18,895 nt of DNA from CALFVT01 sp964513675 (GCA_964513675.1 CAZEOD010000046.1:1-18895); one strand, 5' to 3'; positions 1 to 7,052 are shown, counted from the first letter of the stretch. The notes: generated by a model from the letters alone, not told the origin. Translations and numbers: made by a program.

Positions 1-244
1 CTATTAAAGGCCGTAGTGCCCGTCAGTTTTGCGCCGTGCAGGAAAACACTGCCTTTAATTTCTGCGCCTTGGGCGAAAATGGCATCTCCGTTCGGGTTTA
101 TAAAGTCTGTTTGATATTTGTCTGTTGAATTGGCTGAAAATTGCCCGCCGATTATTGCGCTATTAAAGGCCGCTGTGCCTGTCAGTTTTGCGCCGCGTAG
201 GAAGACCCCGCCCTTAATCTCTGCGCCTTGGGCGTTAATGGCGT
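1..244. repeat. 159-bp tandem repeat inside the repeat-protein gene
   Basis: Bases 1 to about 85 and 160 to about 244 are near-copies. Both begin ctattaaaggccg and share gtcagttttgcgccg and ctgcgccttgggcg. The period of 159 bp equals 53 codons, so the reading frame is kept. It encodes the IGGQ...AQGAEIKG...GAKLTGT unit. Further copies may lie beyond the edge. Confidence 0.8.
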
Positions 245-752
245 GTCTATTACCGCTAATTTTAACCCGCCGCTTTTCCGAGCATAAATTTAATTGTCCG
301 CCAATCCAAGCCGCATCTAATGTGAGTTCTTCGGTTGATTGGATGTCATCCATCCAAAGGCCGCTTTCGATTTTGGCATATCCAAAATTAGCGCCTTTCA
401 TGTCGCAAAAAGTGAAATCAAGGCGTGAAAAATTGGCGCCTCTGAAATTTACCGCTTTATCAAATTGGCTATGAGTTATAGCGAGGTTTAATCCCGTGTC
501 GCTATATGGCATATCAAAGATGCCGGTTATAATGGCCTGCGAAATGCCGACTTGGCGCGGCATGGAAATGGCGTGCCCATCCTCCCTCCACTCTCCGCGT
601 AACAGCCGCGCTAGAACGGGGCCTCGGATGGTGCGGCTTTGGGCAGGTGCATTTTTATCAAAAAGGCACGTCTCGCCTTTGCGGAGCTGTTCGAGCAGTT
701 TTGGCTCGCCGCTGGTGCCGTCTATCTCGAATGGATTATCTTGTGCCGCCAT
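1..752 (-). CDS. Pentapeptide-like repeat protein, 3' end beyond window edge
   Basis: This is an open frame of about 250 codons with no stop before the left edge. It starts at an ATG at 752 preceded by a strong GGGGGA ribosome site. I translated it by hand. The N-terminal ~75 residues are non-repetitive. They are followed by pentapeptide-like units (A-x-F/L-x-G style, e.g. FRGANFSRLDF) and then by longer units containing IGGQ, AQGAEIKG, VFL and GAKLTGT. Two such units are seen with a period of 53 residues. Proteins of this type are expected to fold as a right-handed quadrilateral beta-helix; their functions are diverse and cannot be told from sequence. No signal peptide is evident, so the visible part is probably cytoplasmic. 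It lies 55 bases behind the acyltransferase on the same strand and may be co-transcribed. Sure of the coding frame and repeat class, not of the role. Confidence 0.85.
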   Translation of the reverse strand, partial: MAAQDNPFEIDGTSGEPKLLEQLRKGETCLFDKNAPAQSRTIRGPVLARLLRGEWREDGHAISMPRQVGISQAIITGIFDMPYSDTGLNLAITHSQFDKAVNFRGANFSRLDFTFCDMKGANFGYAKIESGLWMDDIQSTEELTLDAAWIGGQLNLCSEKRRVKISGNRHAINAQGAEIKGGVFLRGAKLTGTAAFNSAIIGGQFSANSTDKYQTDFINPNGDAIFAQGAEIKGSVFLHGAKLTGTTAFN

Positions 753-783
753 TATATCCCCCACACATTAGCCTATGTGTAGC

Positions 784-809
784 AGGCGCAGCACAGCTTT
801 CAAGCGCCT
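784..809 (-). other. Hairpin at the acyltransferase stop codon
   Basis: AGGCGC (784-789) pairs with GCGCCT (804-809), enclosing 14 bases. On the minus strand it starts inside the TAG stop and is followed by a second small inverted repeat (ACACAT 63-68 bases into line 721, i.e. 763-768, with ATGTGT 775-780). There is no T-run, so it may be only a weak or Rho-assisted end, and read-through into the repeat-protein gene is possible. Confidence 0.3.
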
Positions 810-1404
810 ATCCGTTTTTGGGATTTATGCCAGTAAAGTTTTTATCGTAATGCGCTTTGATCTTGCGGTTATCGACATCTGTGTCGAAAGATAAATCCCA
901 AACGCGGTCGAGCACGATTTCCTTTTTTGGGCCGTCTATGCCGACAACAAAAACGGGTACGCTGGCGGCATAGGCCATGCGCAGATAACCCTTTTTGAAT
1001 TTAGTCACTTTGGAGCGTGTTCCCTCAGGGGTCAGGCCAAGCCATGCGAGATCATTATCTTTATACCATTGTGTCATTTGCGCGGTGACATCATTTTTAG
1101 CGCTACGGTCAATCGGCACCCCGCCGCAGGCTTTCCAAAGCCCGCCGAGCGGCCAGAAAAAGGCTTCTTTTTTCATCATCCACGAACATTTAAGACCCAC
1201 GGCCATCATAGCGGATAAGGCCACGATCAAATCCCAATTAGAGGTATGGGGCGCGCCAATGAACAACAGCTTTTTTTCTTTGGGGAAGCTGCCGGTGATT
1301 TTCCAGCCCATCACATCTAAGATGCTCTGCCCAATCCAGCGCGTCACGGCATTACCCATGCGCGGGGTGTATTCATTGACAATGTCGTTGTCGAATTTTG
1401 CCAT
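808..1404 (-). CDS. PlsC-type 1-acyl-glycerol-3-phosphate acyltransferase family protein
   Basis: This 198-residue protein carries the glycerophospholipid acyltransferase motifs in order. An H-x4-D box (HTSNWD, about residue 53) holds the catalytic His and Asp. The GGVPIDR block (about 95) and the PEGTR block (about 126) are acyl-acceptor/phosphate-binding motifs. The family transfers acyl chains from acyl-ACP or acyl-CoA to lysophospholipids or related acceptors at the inner membrane. The short length and lack of long N-terminal helices point to the small PlsC-like subgroup, whose true acceptor is often unknown, rather than the housekeeping PlsC. The ATG at 1404 has a GGAG about ten bases upstream. 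A TGA of a short upstream ORF lies two bases before it. An AGGCGC/GCGCCT hairpin begins at its stop codon. Confidence 0.85.
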   Translation of the reverse strand: MAKFDNDIVNEYTPRMGNAVTRWIGQSILDVMGWKITGSFPKEKKLLFIGAPHTSNWDLIVALSAMMAVGLKCSWMMKKEAFFWPLGGLWKACGGVPIDRSAKNDVTAQMTQWYKDNDLAWLGLTPEGTRSKVTKFKKGYLRMAYAASVPVFVVGIDGPKKEIVLDRVWDLSFDTDVDNRKIKAHYDKNFTGINPKNG

Positions 1405-1405
1405 A

Positions 1406-1609
1406 TCAGGCGCTCCGTATTAAGGCGAGATAGGTAACGCCGCCCGCGCCGTTTCGCAAGAGCGGATTGCTTTGCTCTACATGTCGAAGATATGTGCAAA
1501 TACGCGCAATCTCTGCCGCCAAGGGGGGCAAGGGCGGCAAATCATGAAAACCCTGTGCATTTGGGTGATTGCTGTCTTGTAAGGCGGCGCGCGCCCTGCT
1601 AATTGGCAC
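1406..1609 (-). CDS. Doubtful 67-aa hypothetical ORF upstream of the acyltransferase
   Basis: An open frame runs from a GTG at 1609 to a TGA at 1408-1406, two bases before the acyltransferase ATG, which would suit an operon. The predicted peptide contains a plausible helix (LAAEIARICTYLRHVEQ) and a Gly-rich C-terminus, and codon use is not odd. Against it: no Shine-Dalgarno precedes the GTG, there is no ATG inside, and the start lies only 26 bases from the divergent gatC ATG, leaving almost no room for two promoters. It could be a real small gene, the tail of a decayed gene, or non-coding leader. I recognise no family. Confidence 0.3.
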   Translation of the reverse strand: MPISRARAALQDSNHPNAQGFHDLPPLPPLAAEIARICTYLRHVEQSNPLLRNGAGGVTYLALIRSA

Positions 1610-1635
1610 GCTGTAATTTTACCGAGGAGACTCGC

Positions 1636-1938
1636 ATGAGTAACCCCCAAAATAGCGTCACATCCCAAGACGTCAAAAAGATCGCCCGTTTGTCGCGGCT
1701 CCATGTCGAAGCGGACCGGCTCCAACCGATGGCGGATGAGCTTAACGGTATTTTGGGCTGGATCGAGATGCTCAATGAGGTAGATGTCGAAGGCGTTGCG
1801 CCGATGACCTCGGCGGTGGATGTCACTGCGCCGCTCCGTGATGACGCGATTACGGACGGAAAGCTCCGCGATAAAGTTCTTGGCAATGCCCCGAAATCCG
1901 ATGACGGGTTTTTCGTGGTTCCGCGGTCAGTAGAATAG
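1636..1938 (+). CDS. gatC: Asp-tRNA(Asn)/Glu-tRNA(Gln) amidotransferase subunit C
   Basis: The product is 100 residues, the normal GatC length. The N-terminal helix VKKIARLSRLHV and the following ELNGILGWIEMLNEVDVEGVAPM segment are typical of GatC. The C-terminal part has the expected LRDD and a final FFVVPRSVE. GatC is the small belt that wraps GatA and GatB and stabilises the heterotrimer. I chose the ATG at 1636 because GAGGAGA ends five bases before it. A longer TTG start at 1603 would add eleven residues with no good ribosome site. It is first of three tightly packed genes, with nine bases to gatA. Confidence 0.95.
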   Translation: MSNPQNSVTSQDVKKIARLSRLHVEADRLQPMADELNGILGWIEMLNEVDVEGVAPMTSAVDVTAPLRDDAITDGKLRDKVLGNAPKSDDGFFVVPRSVE

Positions 1939-1947
1939 GGGCGGGCT

Positions 1948-3414
1948 ATGACAGATCTAACGAAAATGACCTTGGCGGCCGCGCTTGACGGCATGGCGGC
2001 CGGAGAGTTTAGCTCCGTAGAGCTGACAGAGGCGCATATCAAAGCTTGTGAAGCGGGCGCGAAGTTAAACGCCTTTATCACCGACACGCATGATCTGGCG
2101 CGGGCGCAGGCAAAGGCGTCGGATGAGCGCCGCTCTAAAGGCGAGGCCGGACTCCTCGAAGGCGCGCCTTTGGGGGTTAAAGATTTATTCTGCACAGACG
2201 GCGTGAAAACAACGGCGAGTTCTAAAATCCTTGGTGACTTCACTCCGGCCTATGAAAGCTCCGTGACGGCGAATATGAAAGCCGACGGCATGGTGATGCT
2301 CGGTAAGCTTAACCTTGATGAATTTGCGATGGGCAGTTCGAATGAAACCTCGGCTTACGGCCCTGTGATTAATCCGTGGCGCAAAGACGCGGATTTGGTT
2401 CCGGGCGGTTCCTCTGGCGGCTCGGCCTCGGCTGTCGCGGCGGATATGTGCCTCGGCGCAACGGCGACAGATACGGGCGGGTCAATCCGCCAGCCTGCGA
2501 GTTTCACAGGAACAGTTGGGATTAAACCGACCTATGGCCGCTGCTCGCGATGGGGCACCGTCGCCTTTGCCAGCTCGCTTGACCAAGCCGGCCCGATTAC
2601 CAAAACCGTGGAAGACGCCGCGATCATGCTGGAAAGCATGGCGGGCTATGATCCCAAAGACAGTACATCTTTGAATGTGAAAACGCCGCGGTGGCGCGAT
2701 GCCTGCGGTCAGTCTATTAAAGGTCTGCGCATTGGGATTCCGAAAGAATATACAATCGACGGCATGCCAGCGGAAATCCAGACGCTTTGGGATCAAGGCG
2801 TGGCGTGGCTTAAAGACGCGGGGGCGGAGATTGTTCCGATCACCTTGCCGCATACAAAATATGCGCTTCCGGCCTATTATATCGTGGCTCCGGCCGAGGC
2901 CTCCTCTAACCTCGCGCGCTATGACGGTATGCGTTACGGCCTGCGCGTTGAGGGTGAGAATTTGAACGATACCTATGAGCGTACCCGCGCCGAAGGCTTT
3001 GGCGCAGAGGTGCAGCGCCGCATTATGATTGGTACTTATGTGCTCTCCGCCGGTTATTATGATGCTTATTATCTGCGCGCTCAAAAAGTGCGCACGCGCA
3101 TTGTTGAAGATTTCAAAAATGCATGGGAGCGCTGCGACGCGATCTTAACGCCGACCTGCCCAAGCGCAGCTTTTCCGGTGGGGCGCAAAGTCAACGATCC
3201 GGTGCAAATGTACCTGAATGACATCTTCACTGTGACAACTAATTTGGCCGGACTTCCCGGGATTAGCGTGCCTGCGGGCCTCGATCAGGACGGCCTGCCT
3301 TTGGGGCTTCAAATCATTGGCCGCGCCTTGGATGAAGAGACGGTGTTTAAAGCTGCCAGCGCGCTAGAGTCAGCCGCTGGGTTTACGGCGAAACCTGAAA
3401 ACTGGTGGAGTTAA
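1948..3414 (+). CDS. gatA: Asp-tRNA(Asn)/Glu-tRNA(Gln) amidotransferase subunit A
   Basis: This 488-residue amidase-signature protein is full length for GatA. It hydrolyses glutamine and passes the ammonia to GatB, which amidates Glu-tRNA(Gln) and/or Asp-tRNA(Asn). The catalytic Ser-cisSer-Lys set is present: Lys78 in GVKDLF, Ser155 in the GGSSGGS loop and Ser179 in DTGGSIRQPA. The Lys-to-Ser and Ser-to-Ser spacings agree with characterised GatA proteins (about 77 and 24). The C-terminal GLPGISVPAG and GLPLGLQIIG segments are also conserved. The ATG at 1948 follows a GGGGCGGG stretch. The gene ends three bases before the gatB ATG, so the two are surely co-translated from one message. Confidence 0.97.
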   Translation: MTDLTKMTLAAALDGMAAGEFSSVELTEAHIKACEAGAKLNAFITDTHDLARAQAKASDERRSKGEAGLLEGAPLGVKDLFCTDGVKTTASSKILGDFTPAYESSVTANMKADGMVMLGKLNLDEFAMGSSNETSAYGPVINPWRKDADLVPGGSSGGSASAVAADMCLGATATDTGGSIRQPASFTGTVGIKPTYGRCSRWGTVAFASSLDQAGPITKTVEDAAIMLESMAGYDPKDSTSLNVKTPRWRDACGQSIKGLRIGIPKEYTIDGMPAEIQTLWDQGVAWLKDAGAEIVPITLPHTKYALPAYYIVAPAEASSNLARYDGMRYGLRVEGENLNDTYERTRAEGFGAEVQRRIMIGTYVLSAGYYDAYYLRAQKVRTRIVEDFKNAWERCDAILTPTCPSAAFPVGRKVNDPVQMYLNDIFTVTTNLAGLPGISVPAGLDQDGLPLGLQIIGRALDEETVFKAASALESAAGFTAKPENWWS

Positions 3415-3417
3415 ATC

Positions 3418-4926
3418 ATGTTCACAGCGAAACGCGTCGGCGATCCGAAAGATTACATTAAAGGCGAAACAGGCGATTGGGAGATTATCCTTGGTCTTGA
3501 AGTTCATGCGCAAGTCGCGTCAAAGTCCAAGTTGTTTTCAGGGGCCGCCACAGAATATGGCGCAGAGCCAAATACGCAGGTGAGCCTCGTTGATGCGGGT
3601 ATGCCGGGCATGTTGCCTGTGGTGAATAAGTTTTGTGTGGAGCAAGCCGTTCGCACAGGTCTTGGCCTGAACGCGCAGATTAATCTATTTTCGCGCTTTG
3701 ACCGCAAAAATTATTTCTATGTTGATCTGCCGCAGGGCTACCAGATTTCACAGTTTGAACATCCGATTGTCGGTGAAGGCGAGATTGATGTTCTGCCGAT
3801 TGATGCAGATGGCAAACCCGGTGAGGTCGTGAGCGTTGGCATTGAACGTCTCCATTTAGAGCAAGATGCGGGCAAATCTGTTCATGATCTATCGCCGTCT
3901 GAAACCTATGTCGATTTGAACCGCTCCGGTGTGGCGCTGATGGAGATTGTTTCCAAACCTGACATGCGTTCCCCTGAAGAAGCCTCTGCCTATGTCGAAA
4001 AGCTACGCGGGATTGTCCGCGCACTTGGGACATGTGACGGCGATATGGAGAAGGGTAATCTTCGCGCGGATGTGAATGTGTCTGTGCGCCGCCCCGGCGG
4101 TGAGCTCGGCACGCGCTGCGAGATTAAAAATGTCAACTCCATGCGGTTTATTCGTCAGGCCATTAATTACGAAGCGCGCCGCCAGATCGAGATTATCGAA
4201 GCGGGCGGCACGATCGACCAAGAAACGCGGTTATTTGATAGTGTCAAAGGTGAGACCCGTTCTATGCGCTCGAAGGAAGATGCGCATGATTACCGTTATT
4301 TCCCTGACCCTGATTTGCTACCGCTACAGCTGGAGCAAAGCTTTGTCGACGGCATTAAAGCGAGCCTGCCGGAACTACCCGATGCGCGTAAAGCGCGGTT
4401 CATCGCGCAATATGGATTGCCAGAATATGATGCACGTATTCTGACAGGTGATAAAGTCAAAGCTGATTTTTACGAAGCTGTTGTCGCTGGCGGTAAGGGG
4501 GGAGGCCGCGATCCTAAAATTGCCTCTAATTGGACAATGGTGGAGCTTTTCGGCGCGCTGAATAAGGCCGGCATAGAGCTGGCGGATAGCCCTGTTAACG
4601 CCGATGCGCTCGGGGGGTTAATTGACCGGATTGCCGATAAAACGATTTCAGGAAAAATCGCGAAGACAGTCTTTGGGAAGATGTTTGCTGGCGGCGGCGA
4701 TGCCGATAGCATCATTGAGGCCGAGGGCTTGAAACAAGTCACCGATATGGGCGCTATTGAAAAAATGGTCGATGACGTCATTGCAGCCAATGCTGCACAG
4801 GCGGAGAAGGCAAAGGAAAACCCGAAACTTCTGGGGTTCTTTGTCGGCCAAGTCATGAAGGCCTCGCAAGGCAAAGCGAACCCACAGGCGGTGAATGAAA
4901 TTTTGCGTAAAAAACTAACTGAGTAA
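3418..4926 (+). CDS. gatB: Asp-tRNA(Asn)/Glu-tRNA(Gln) amidotransferase subunit B
   Basis: This 502-residue protein binds the misacylated tRNA, activates the side-chain carboxylate with ATP and accepts ammonia from GatA. The N-terminal cradle domain begins at EIILGLEVHAQ and continues through KLFSGAATEYG and DAGMPGMLPVVN. The GatB block with FSRFDRKNYFYVDLPQGYQISQ is intact, as is LHLEQDAGKS with metal/ATP-contacting residues. The C-terminal YqeY-like tail ends in NEILRKKLTE and contacts the tRNA. The start at 3418 leaves about 20 residues before the conserved core, common for alphaproteobacterial GatB. It is the last gene of the gatCAB operon, and no classical terminator directly follows. 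Confidence 0.97.
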   Translation: MFTAKRVGDPKDYIKGETGDWEIILGLEVHAQVASKSKLFSGAATEYGAEPNTQVSLVDAGMPGMLPVVNKFCVEQAVRTGLGLNAQINLFSRFDRKNYFYVDLPQGYQISQFEHPIVGEGEIDVLPIDADGKPGEVVSVGIERLHLEQDAGKSVHDLSPSETYVDLNRSGVALMEIVSKPDMRSPEEASAYVEKLRGIVRALGTCDGDMEKGNLRADVNVSVRRPGGELGTRCEIKNVNSMRFIRQAINYEARRQIEIIEAGGTIDQETRLFDSVKGETRSMRSKEDAHDYRYFPDPDLLPLQLEQSFVDGIKASLPELPDARKARFIAQYGLPEYDARILTGDKVKADFYEAVVAGGKGGGRDPKIASNWTMVELFGALNKAGIELADSPVNADALGGLIDRIADKTISGKIAKTVFGKMFAGGGDADSIIEAEGLKQVTDMGAIEKMVDDVIAANAAQAEKAKENPKLLGFFVGQVMKASQGKANPQAVNEILRKKLTE

Positions 4927-4962
4927 AGCCTTAGCGATAACGTAGGGCCGGTTTTCCATAAG

Positions 4963-5105
4963 CTCTTACCGTCAGGCTCGTTTAAAGGGGCTATCCCATT
5001 GCGCGGAGCGCCATTTTGCGGCGGCGCTAGGGTAAGAGGCCTGTTGGCGCGCAATTAGCGAATAATGGTTTCCGGCAAAAGCGGGACCCGTGGTTTATGC
5101 GGGTC
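4963..5105 (+). ncRNA. Candidate structured RNA or 3' UTR behind gatB
   Basis: An outer 8-bp stem, CTCTTACC (4963-4970) with GGTAAGAG (5031-5038), encloses a perfect 6-bp hairpin AGCGCC/GGCGCT (5007-5012 with 5023-5028). A small GGG/CCC hairpin lies around 4988-4997, giving a junction-like fold. A further hairpin, GACCCG (5085-5090) with CGGGTC (5100-5105), follows. No poly-T terminator is seen and strand is unknown; plus is given because gatB reads into it. It could be an RNA processing or termination region, a decayed repeat, or an independent small RNA. It matches no family I can name. Confidence 0.3.
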
Positions 5106-5278
5106 AGAAATGCTTTAGATGACTGATAATATACCCATTCCAAAATCATACTGGGTGAAAATCTGTTCCTTATATTACTCATATTACTATAGATTAAATG
5201 ACTCACGCCAATGCGGAGGCCTGATAGGCTGAGTGTATAAATGGGTAAGATTTTTTACATTATATACAACTTAAATTT

Positions 5279-5295
5279 TTAAGAGCTCATTAACC
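5279..5295 (+). promoter_or_regulatory. Candidate CtrA-binding site
   Basis: The bases TTAA, seven others, then TTAACC match the CtrA consensus TTAA-N7-TTAAC known from Caulobacter and relatives. It lies about 96 bases before the first start codon of the small membrane-protein gene, a plausible regulator distance. Eight or nine fixed bases can occur by chance in AT-rich DNA, so this is a motif match only. Confidence 0.4.
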
Positions 5296-5390
5296 CTAAC
5301 TTCAAAGCCACGCGATTACGTAGTGGAATATCAATCACCAAGCTTTAGACACTTATTCTGTTACCTATTAACATATGTTTTGGGGGTGAA

Positions 5391-5603
5391 ATGTTGGGGG
5401 CTAAGATGGATGTGGGGCATCTCTTAATTATACTACGAATAATTACGCCTATATTATTATGTCTTGCGACGGTATTTCTGCTGCAAGTCTTTACGAATTT
5501 CAATTGGATGATTTGCGCTTTTTTTGGTATATTAGCGGCCTTATCGGATGTTCTGATTATTATGCCATATACTGAAAAATCAGTACAAAAATCCCTCGAA
5601 TAA
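5391..5603 (+). CDS. Small two-helix membrane protein, unknown function
   Basis: The peptide is 70 residues and very hydrophobic. It has a first membrane segment about 10-32 (LLIILRIITPILLCLATVFL), a second about 38-58 (WMICAFFGILAALSDVLIIM) and a charged tail (YTEKSVQKSLE). The ATG at 5391 is preceded by GGGGGTG at correct spacing. A second ATG at 5406, giving a 65-residue form, is itself preceded by GGGGG with a five-base gap, so either start could be used. The gene stands alone between gatB and the nitroreductase and may be cell-cycle controlled if the CtrA-like box upstream is real. I recognise no family. The ribosome site, hydrophobicity pattern and clean stop make it a credible real gene. 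Confidence 0.7.
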   Translation: MLGAKMDVGHLLIILRIITPILLCLATVFLLQVFTNFNWMICAFFGILAALSDVLIIMPYTEKSVQKSLE

Positions 5604-5648
5604 TTATTGAAATAAATCAATCATTCTTAAGGGCTGTCATTAATCTGC

Positions 5649-5677
5649 TTGTCAGAGAGGCGGTGCCGTCATAAACA
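5649..5677 (+). promoter_or_regulatory. Candidate sigma-70 promoter of the nitroreductase gene
   Basis: TTGTCA (5649-5654) and TAAACA (5672-5677) are separated by 17 bases, a fair match to -35 and -10 boxes. The implied transcript would start near 5684, leaving a leader of about 15-25 bases before the start codon. Confidence 0.4.
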
Positions 5678-5698
5678 TATGCAAGTTTTTGTATATGG

Positions 5699-6400
5699 AT
5701 GCGCCTTATGACCTTAAATATTGATCCGTCTAAATCTGTCACAGATGCGTTAATGACGCGCATAACGGTTCGTGATTTTCTAGATACAGCTGTTGACGCA
5801 GAGCTGTTGACGCAAATTTTTGATACGGCTCGCCGCACGCCCTCTGGTGGTAATCTTCAGCCGTGGCGCGTTCATGTGATGACAGGCTCCAAGCTCGATG
5901 CGTTTCGGAATGAATGTCTGGGGAAGTTGATGAAGGGCGATATGGAGCAAATGAGCTTCCCGCCTTACCCAAGTCCGCTCTGGGAGCCGCAGCGCACATG
6001 GCGTCATAAATTAGGGGAGGACATGTACGGCCTATTGGGAATCCCGCGCGAAGATAAACCAGCACGTATGATGTGGTTGGCCAATAATGTGAAGTTTTTT
6101 GGTGCGCCCGTTGGTATTATTATTACGGGCAATAAAGCGCTTGAAATGCCGCAATATCTCGACGTTGGCATTTATCTACAAAGTGTAATGATGTTGGCGA
6201 GGGAAGCTGGCCTCCATACCGCGCCGCAAGGGTGGTGGCGCAGTTGGCCAGATACGGCCCGTAAACATCTCGATTTTCCTGACGATGAACATGTCTTAGT
6301 CGGCATGGCGTTGGGCTATGGGAATCCAGAGGCTAAGGTCAATGATTTGATGGCTGATCGGGCCGATTTAGATGAACTTGTTCATTTTTACGGGGATTAA
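5699..6400 (+). CDS. Nitroreductase-family FMN oxidoreductase
   Basis: The 233-residue product fits the nitroreductase fold. An RDF motif (VRDFLDTAVDAE) opens the domain, followed by ARRTPSGGNLQPWRVHV, whose Arg/Ser/Asn residues bind FMN. Mid-protein hydrophobic segments and the terminal EHVLVGMALGYGNP strand-turn complete it. Members are usually FMN-binding dimers that reduce nitro groups, quinones or other electrophiles with NAD(P)H; the physiological substrate is not predictable here. The ATG at 5699 gives the longest form. The ATG three codons later (5708) has a GGA seven bases upstream and may be the real start. The gene is monocistronic, with a promoter candidate upstream and an intrinsic terminator 32 bases after the stop. 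Confidence 0.9.
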   Translation: MRLMTLNIDPSKSVTDALMTRITVRDFLDTAVDAELLTQIFDTARRTPSGGNLQPWRVHVMTGSKLDAFRNECLGKLMKGDMEQMSFPPYPSPLWEPQRTWRHKLGEDMYGLLGIPREDKPARMMWLANNVKFFGAPVGIIITGNKALEMPQYLDVGIYLQSVMMLAREAGLHTAPQGWWRSWPDTARKHLDFPDDEHVLVGMALGYGNPEAKVNDLMADRADLDELVHFYGD

Positions 6401-6432
6401 TCCGGCTGAAATTATAAATAACCGAAGAAAAT

Positions 6433-6455
6433 GCGCCTTTAAGGGCGCTTTTTTT
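6433..6455 (+). terminator. Intrinsic terminator of the nitroreductase gene
   Basis: GCGCC pairs with GGCGC in the stretch gcgcctttaagggcgc (6433-6448), extended by a T-G pair around a TTAA loop. It is followed at once by seven T (6449-6455), the classic Rho-independent layout. Confidence 0.85.
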
Positions 6456-6667
6456 ATGTTTTTTACCCAAAAATAGAAATTTTAAACGGCAAAAGATGAA
6501 TCATTATGACTTGAGATCAATAAATTATTATACAAATCAATTGAATCTATATTTAACATTATCACATTATAAACTAATATTTACCCGTATTAATAAGTTT
6601 ATTACTTTATGAATACTTATTTAGCTTAACTCTATATTCATGATCTTCCGCGAAAGTTCAATTAACG

Positions 6668-6705
6668 GACCGCAACCTAGATGTGCGGCCAAAGGTGAAA
6701 AGGCC
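6668..6705 (+). promoter_or_regulatory. Possible two-state leader before the Sel1 gene
   Basis: CCGCA (6670-6674) can pair with TGCGG (6684-6688). Alternatively GGCC (6687-6690) can pair with GGCC (6702-6705). The two hairpins share bases 6687-6688, so they exclude each other. The Shine-Dalgarno GGAGG lies 16 bases further on. This is suggestive of a structured leader but short stems occur by chance. Confidence 0.2.
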
Positions 6706-6730
6706 CCGAAGTGGGTGGATGGAGGAAAAA

Positions 6731-7021
6731 ATGGCATTTACACAAATGGAAGTGCTTGAAGTTAAAGATGCGGTGCAAGCAAATGCCAATGCGGAAGATT
6801 TATTCCGGCTCGGCTTAATGTATTCAACAGAGCTTGAAGACCGCGGCCCTGATTTTATCGAGGCGCATAAATGGTTTAATCTTGCGGCGCTTATGGGCTC
6901 TCAGCCTGCCAAAGCATATCGCGAAGAAATCACACTGGAAATGACCGTCAAAGATGTCACGCTAGCGCAGCGCGCCGCACGGGGATGGATGCGTGAAAAC
7001 CGCGATATTTTAGCGGCTTAA
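6731..7021 (+). CDS. Short Sel1-repeat protein
   Basis: The product is 96 residues and contains one clear Sel1-like TPR unit. NAEDLFRLGLMYSTELEDRGPDFIEAHKWFNLAALMGSQPA matches the Sel1 consensus (xxLGxxYxxG...DxxxAxxWFxxAAxxGxxxA), with AHKWFNLAA at its core. A helical tail with LAQRAARGW follows. Short single-domain proteins of this type are common in alphaproteobacteria; they are presumed protein-protein adaptors without a settled function. The start at 6731 is fixed by GGAGG five bases upstream; a longer reading from 6683 lacks a ribosome site. There is no signal peptide, so it is cytoplasmic. A strong hairpin follows. Confidence 0.85.
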   Translation: MAFTQMEVLEVKDAVQANANAEDLFRLGLMYSTELEDRGPDFIEAHKWFNLAALMGSQPAKAYREEITLEMTVKDVTLAQRAARGWMRENRDILAA

Positions 7022-7028
7022 AACGGCG

Positions 7029-7052
7029 TAAACGCGGGAAAACCCGCGTTTA
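7029..7052 (+). terminator. Perfect-stem hairpin behind the Sel1 gene
   Basis: TAAACGCGGG and CCCGCGTTTA form a perfect 10-bp stem with an AAAA loop, starting eight bases after the stop codon. Only three T end the stem, but the A/T flanks allow termination on either strand. It probably ends the Sel1 transcript and may also shield it from the facing hfsD transcript. Confidence 0.7.

Larger units (their letters stand above)
4927..5390. other. 464-bp gap between gatB and the small membrane protein
   Basis: I find no convincing coding frame on either strand. The first 180 bases are moderately GC and contain nested inverted repeats (4963-5038) and a separate hairpin (5085-5105). The rest is AT-rich and contains a CtrA-like box at 5279-5295. 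A poly-T stretch at 5251-5256 has no clear hairpin in front of it. The promoter of the small membrane-protein gene must lie in this gap. Confidence 0.6.
6401..6730. other. 330-bp spacer between nitroreductase and Sel1 genes
   Basis: The first 55 bases hold the nitroreductase terminator. Bases about 6456-6655 are very AT-rich with no coding frame or repeat that I can support. Bases 6668-6730 become GC-richer and form the leader of the next gene. No strong promoter was found; TATATT near 6632 is a possible -10 element without a clear partner. Confidence 0.5.

Noticed and set aside
118..474. 118-codon plus-strand ORF at the left end
   Set aside because: Antisense to the repeat protein, whose minus frame shows regular repeat units and a strong ribosome site.
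995..1423. 142-codon plus-strand ORF opposite the acyltransferase
   Set aside because: The minus frame holds the HTSNWD, GGVPIDR and PEGTR motifs; the plus frame holds no recognisable features.
1599..2243. 214-codon minus-strand ORF over gatC and gatA
   Set aside because: Antisense to two conserved genes, Ser/Arg-rich shadow composition.
2482..3084. 200-codon minus-strand ORF inside gatA
   Set aside because: Antisense shadow of a highly conserved GatA segment including the catalytic serines.
4470..5054. 194-codon minus-strand ORF across the gatB 3' end
   Set aside because: Mostly antisense to the conserved gatB frame; composition Ser/Pro/Ala-rich as in shadow frames, no family motif.
5060..5122. 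Short peptide-like frame GFRQKRDPWFMRVRNALDD after gatB
   Set aside because: Resembles translated intergenic hairpin sequence; the frame has a stop shortly upstream and no ribosome site.
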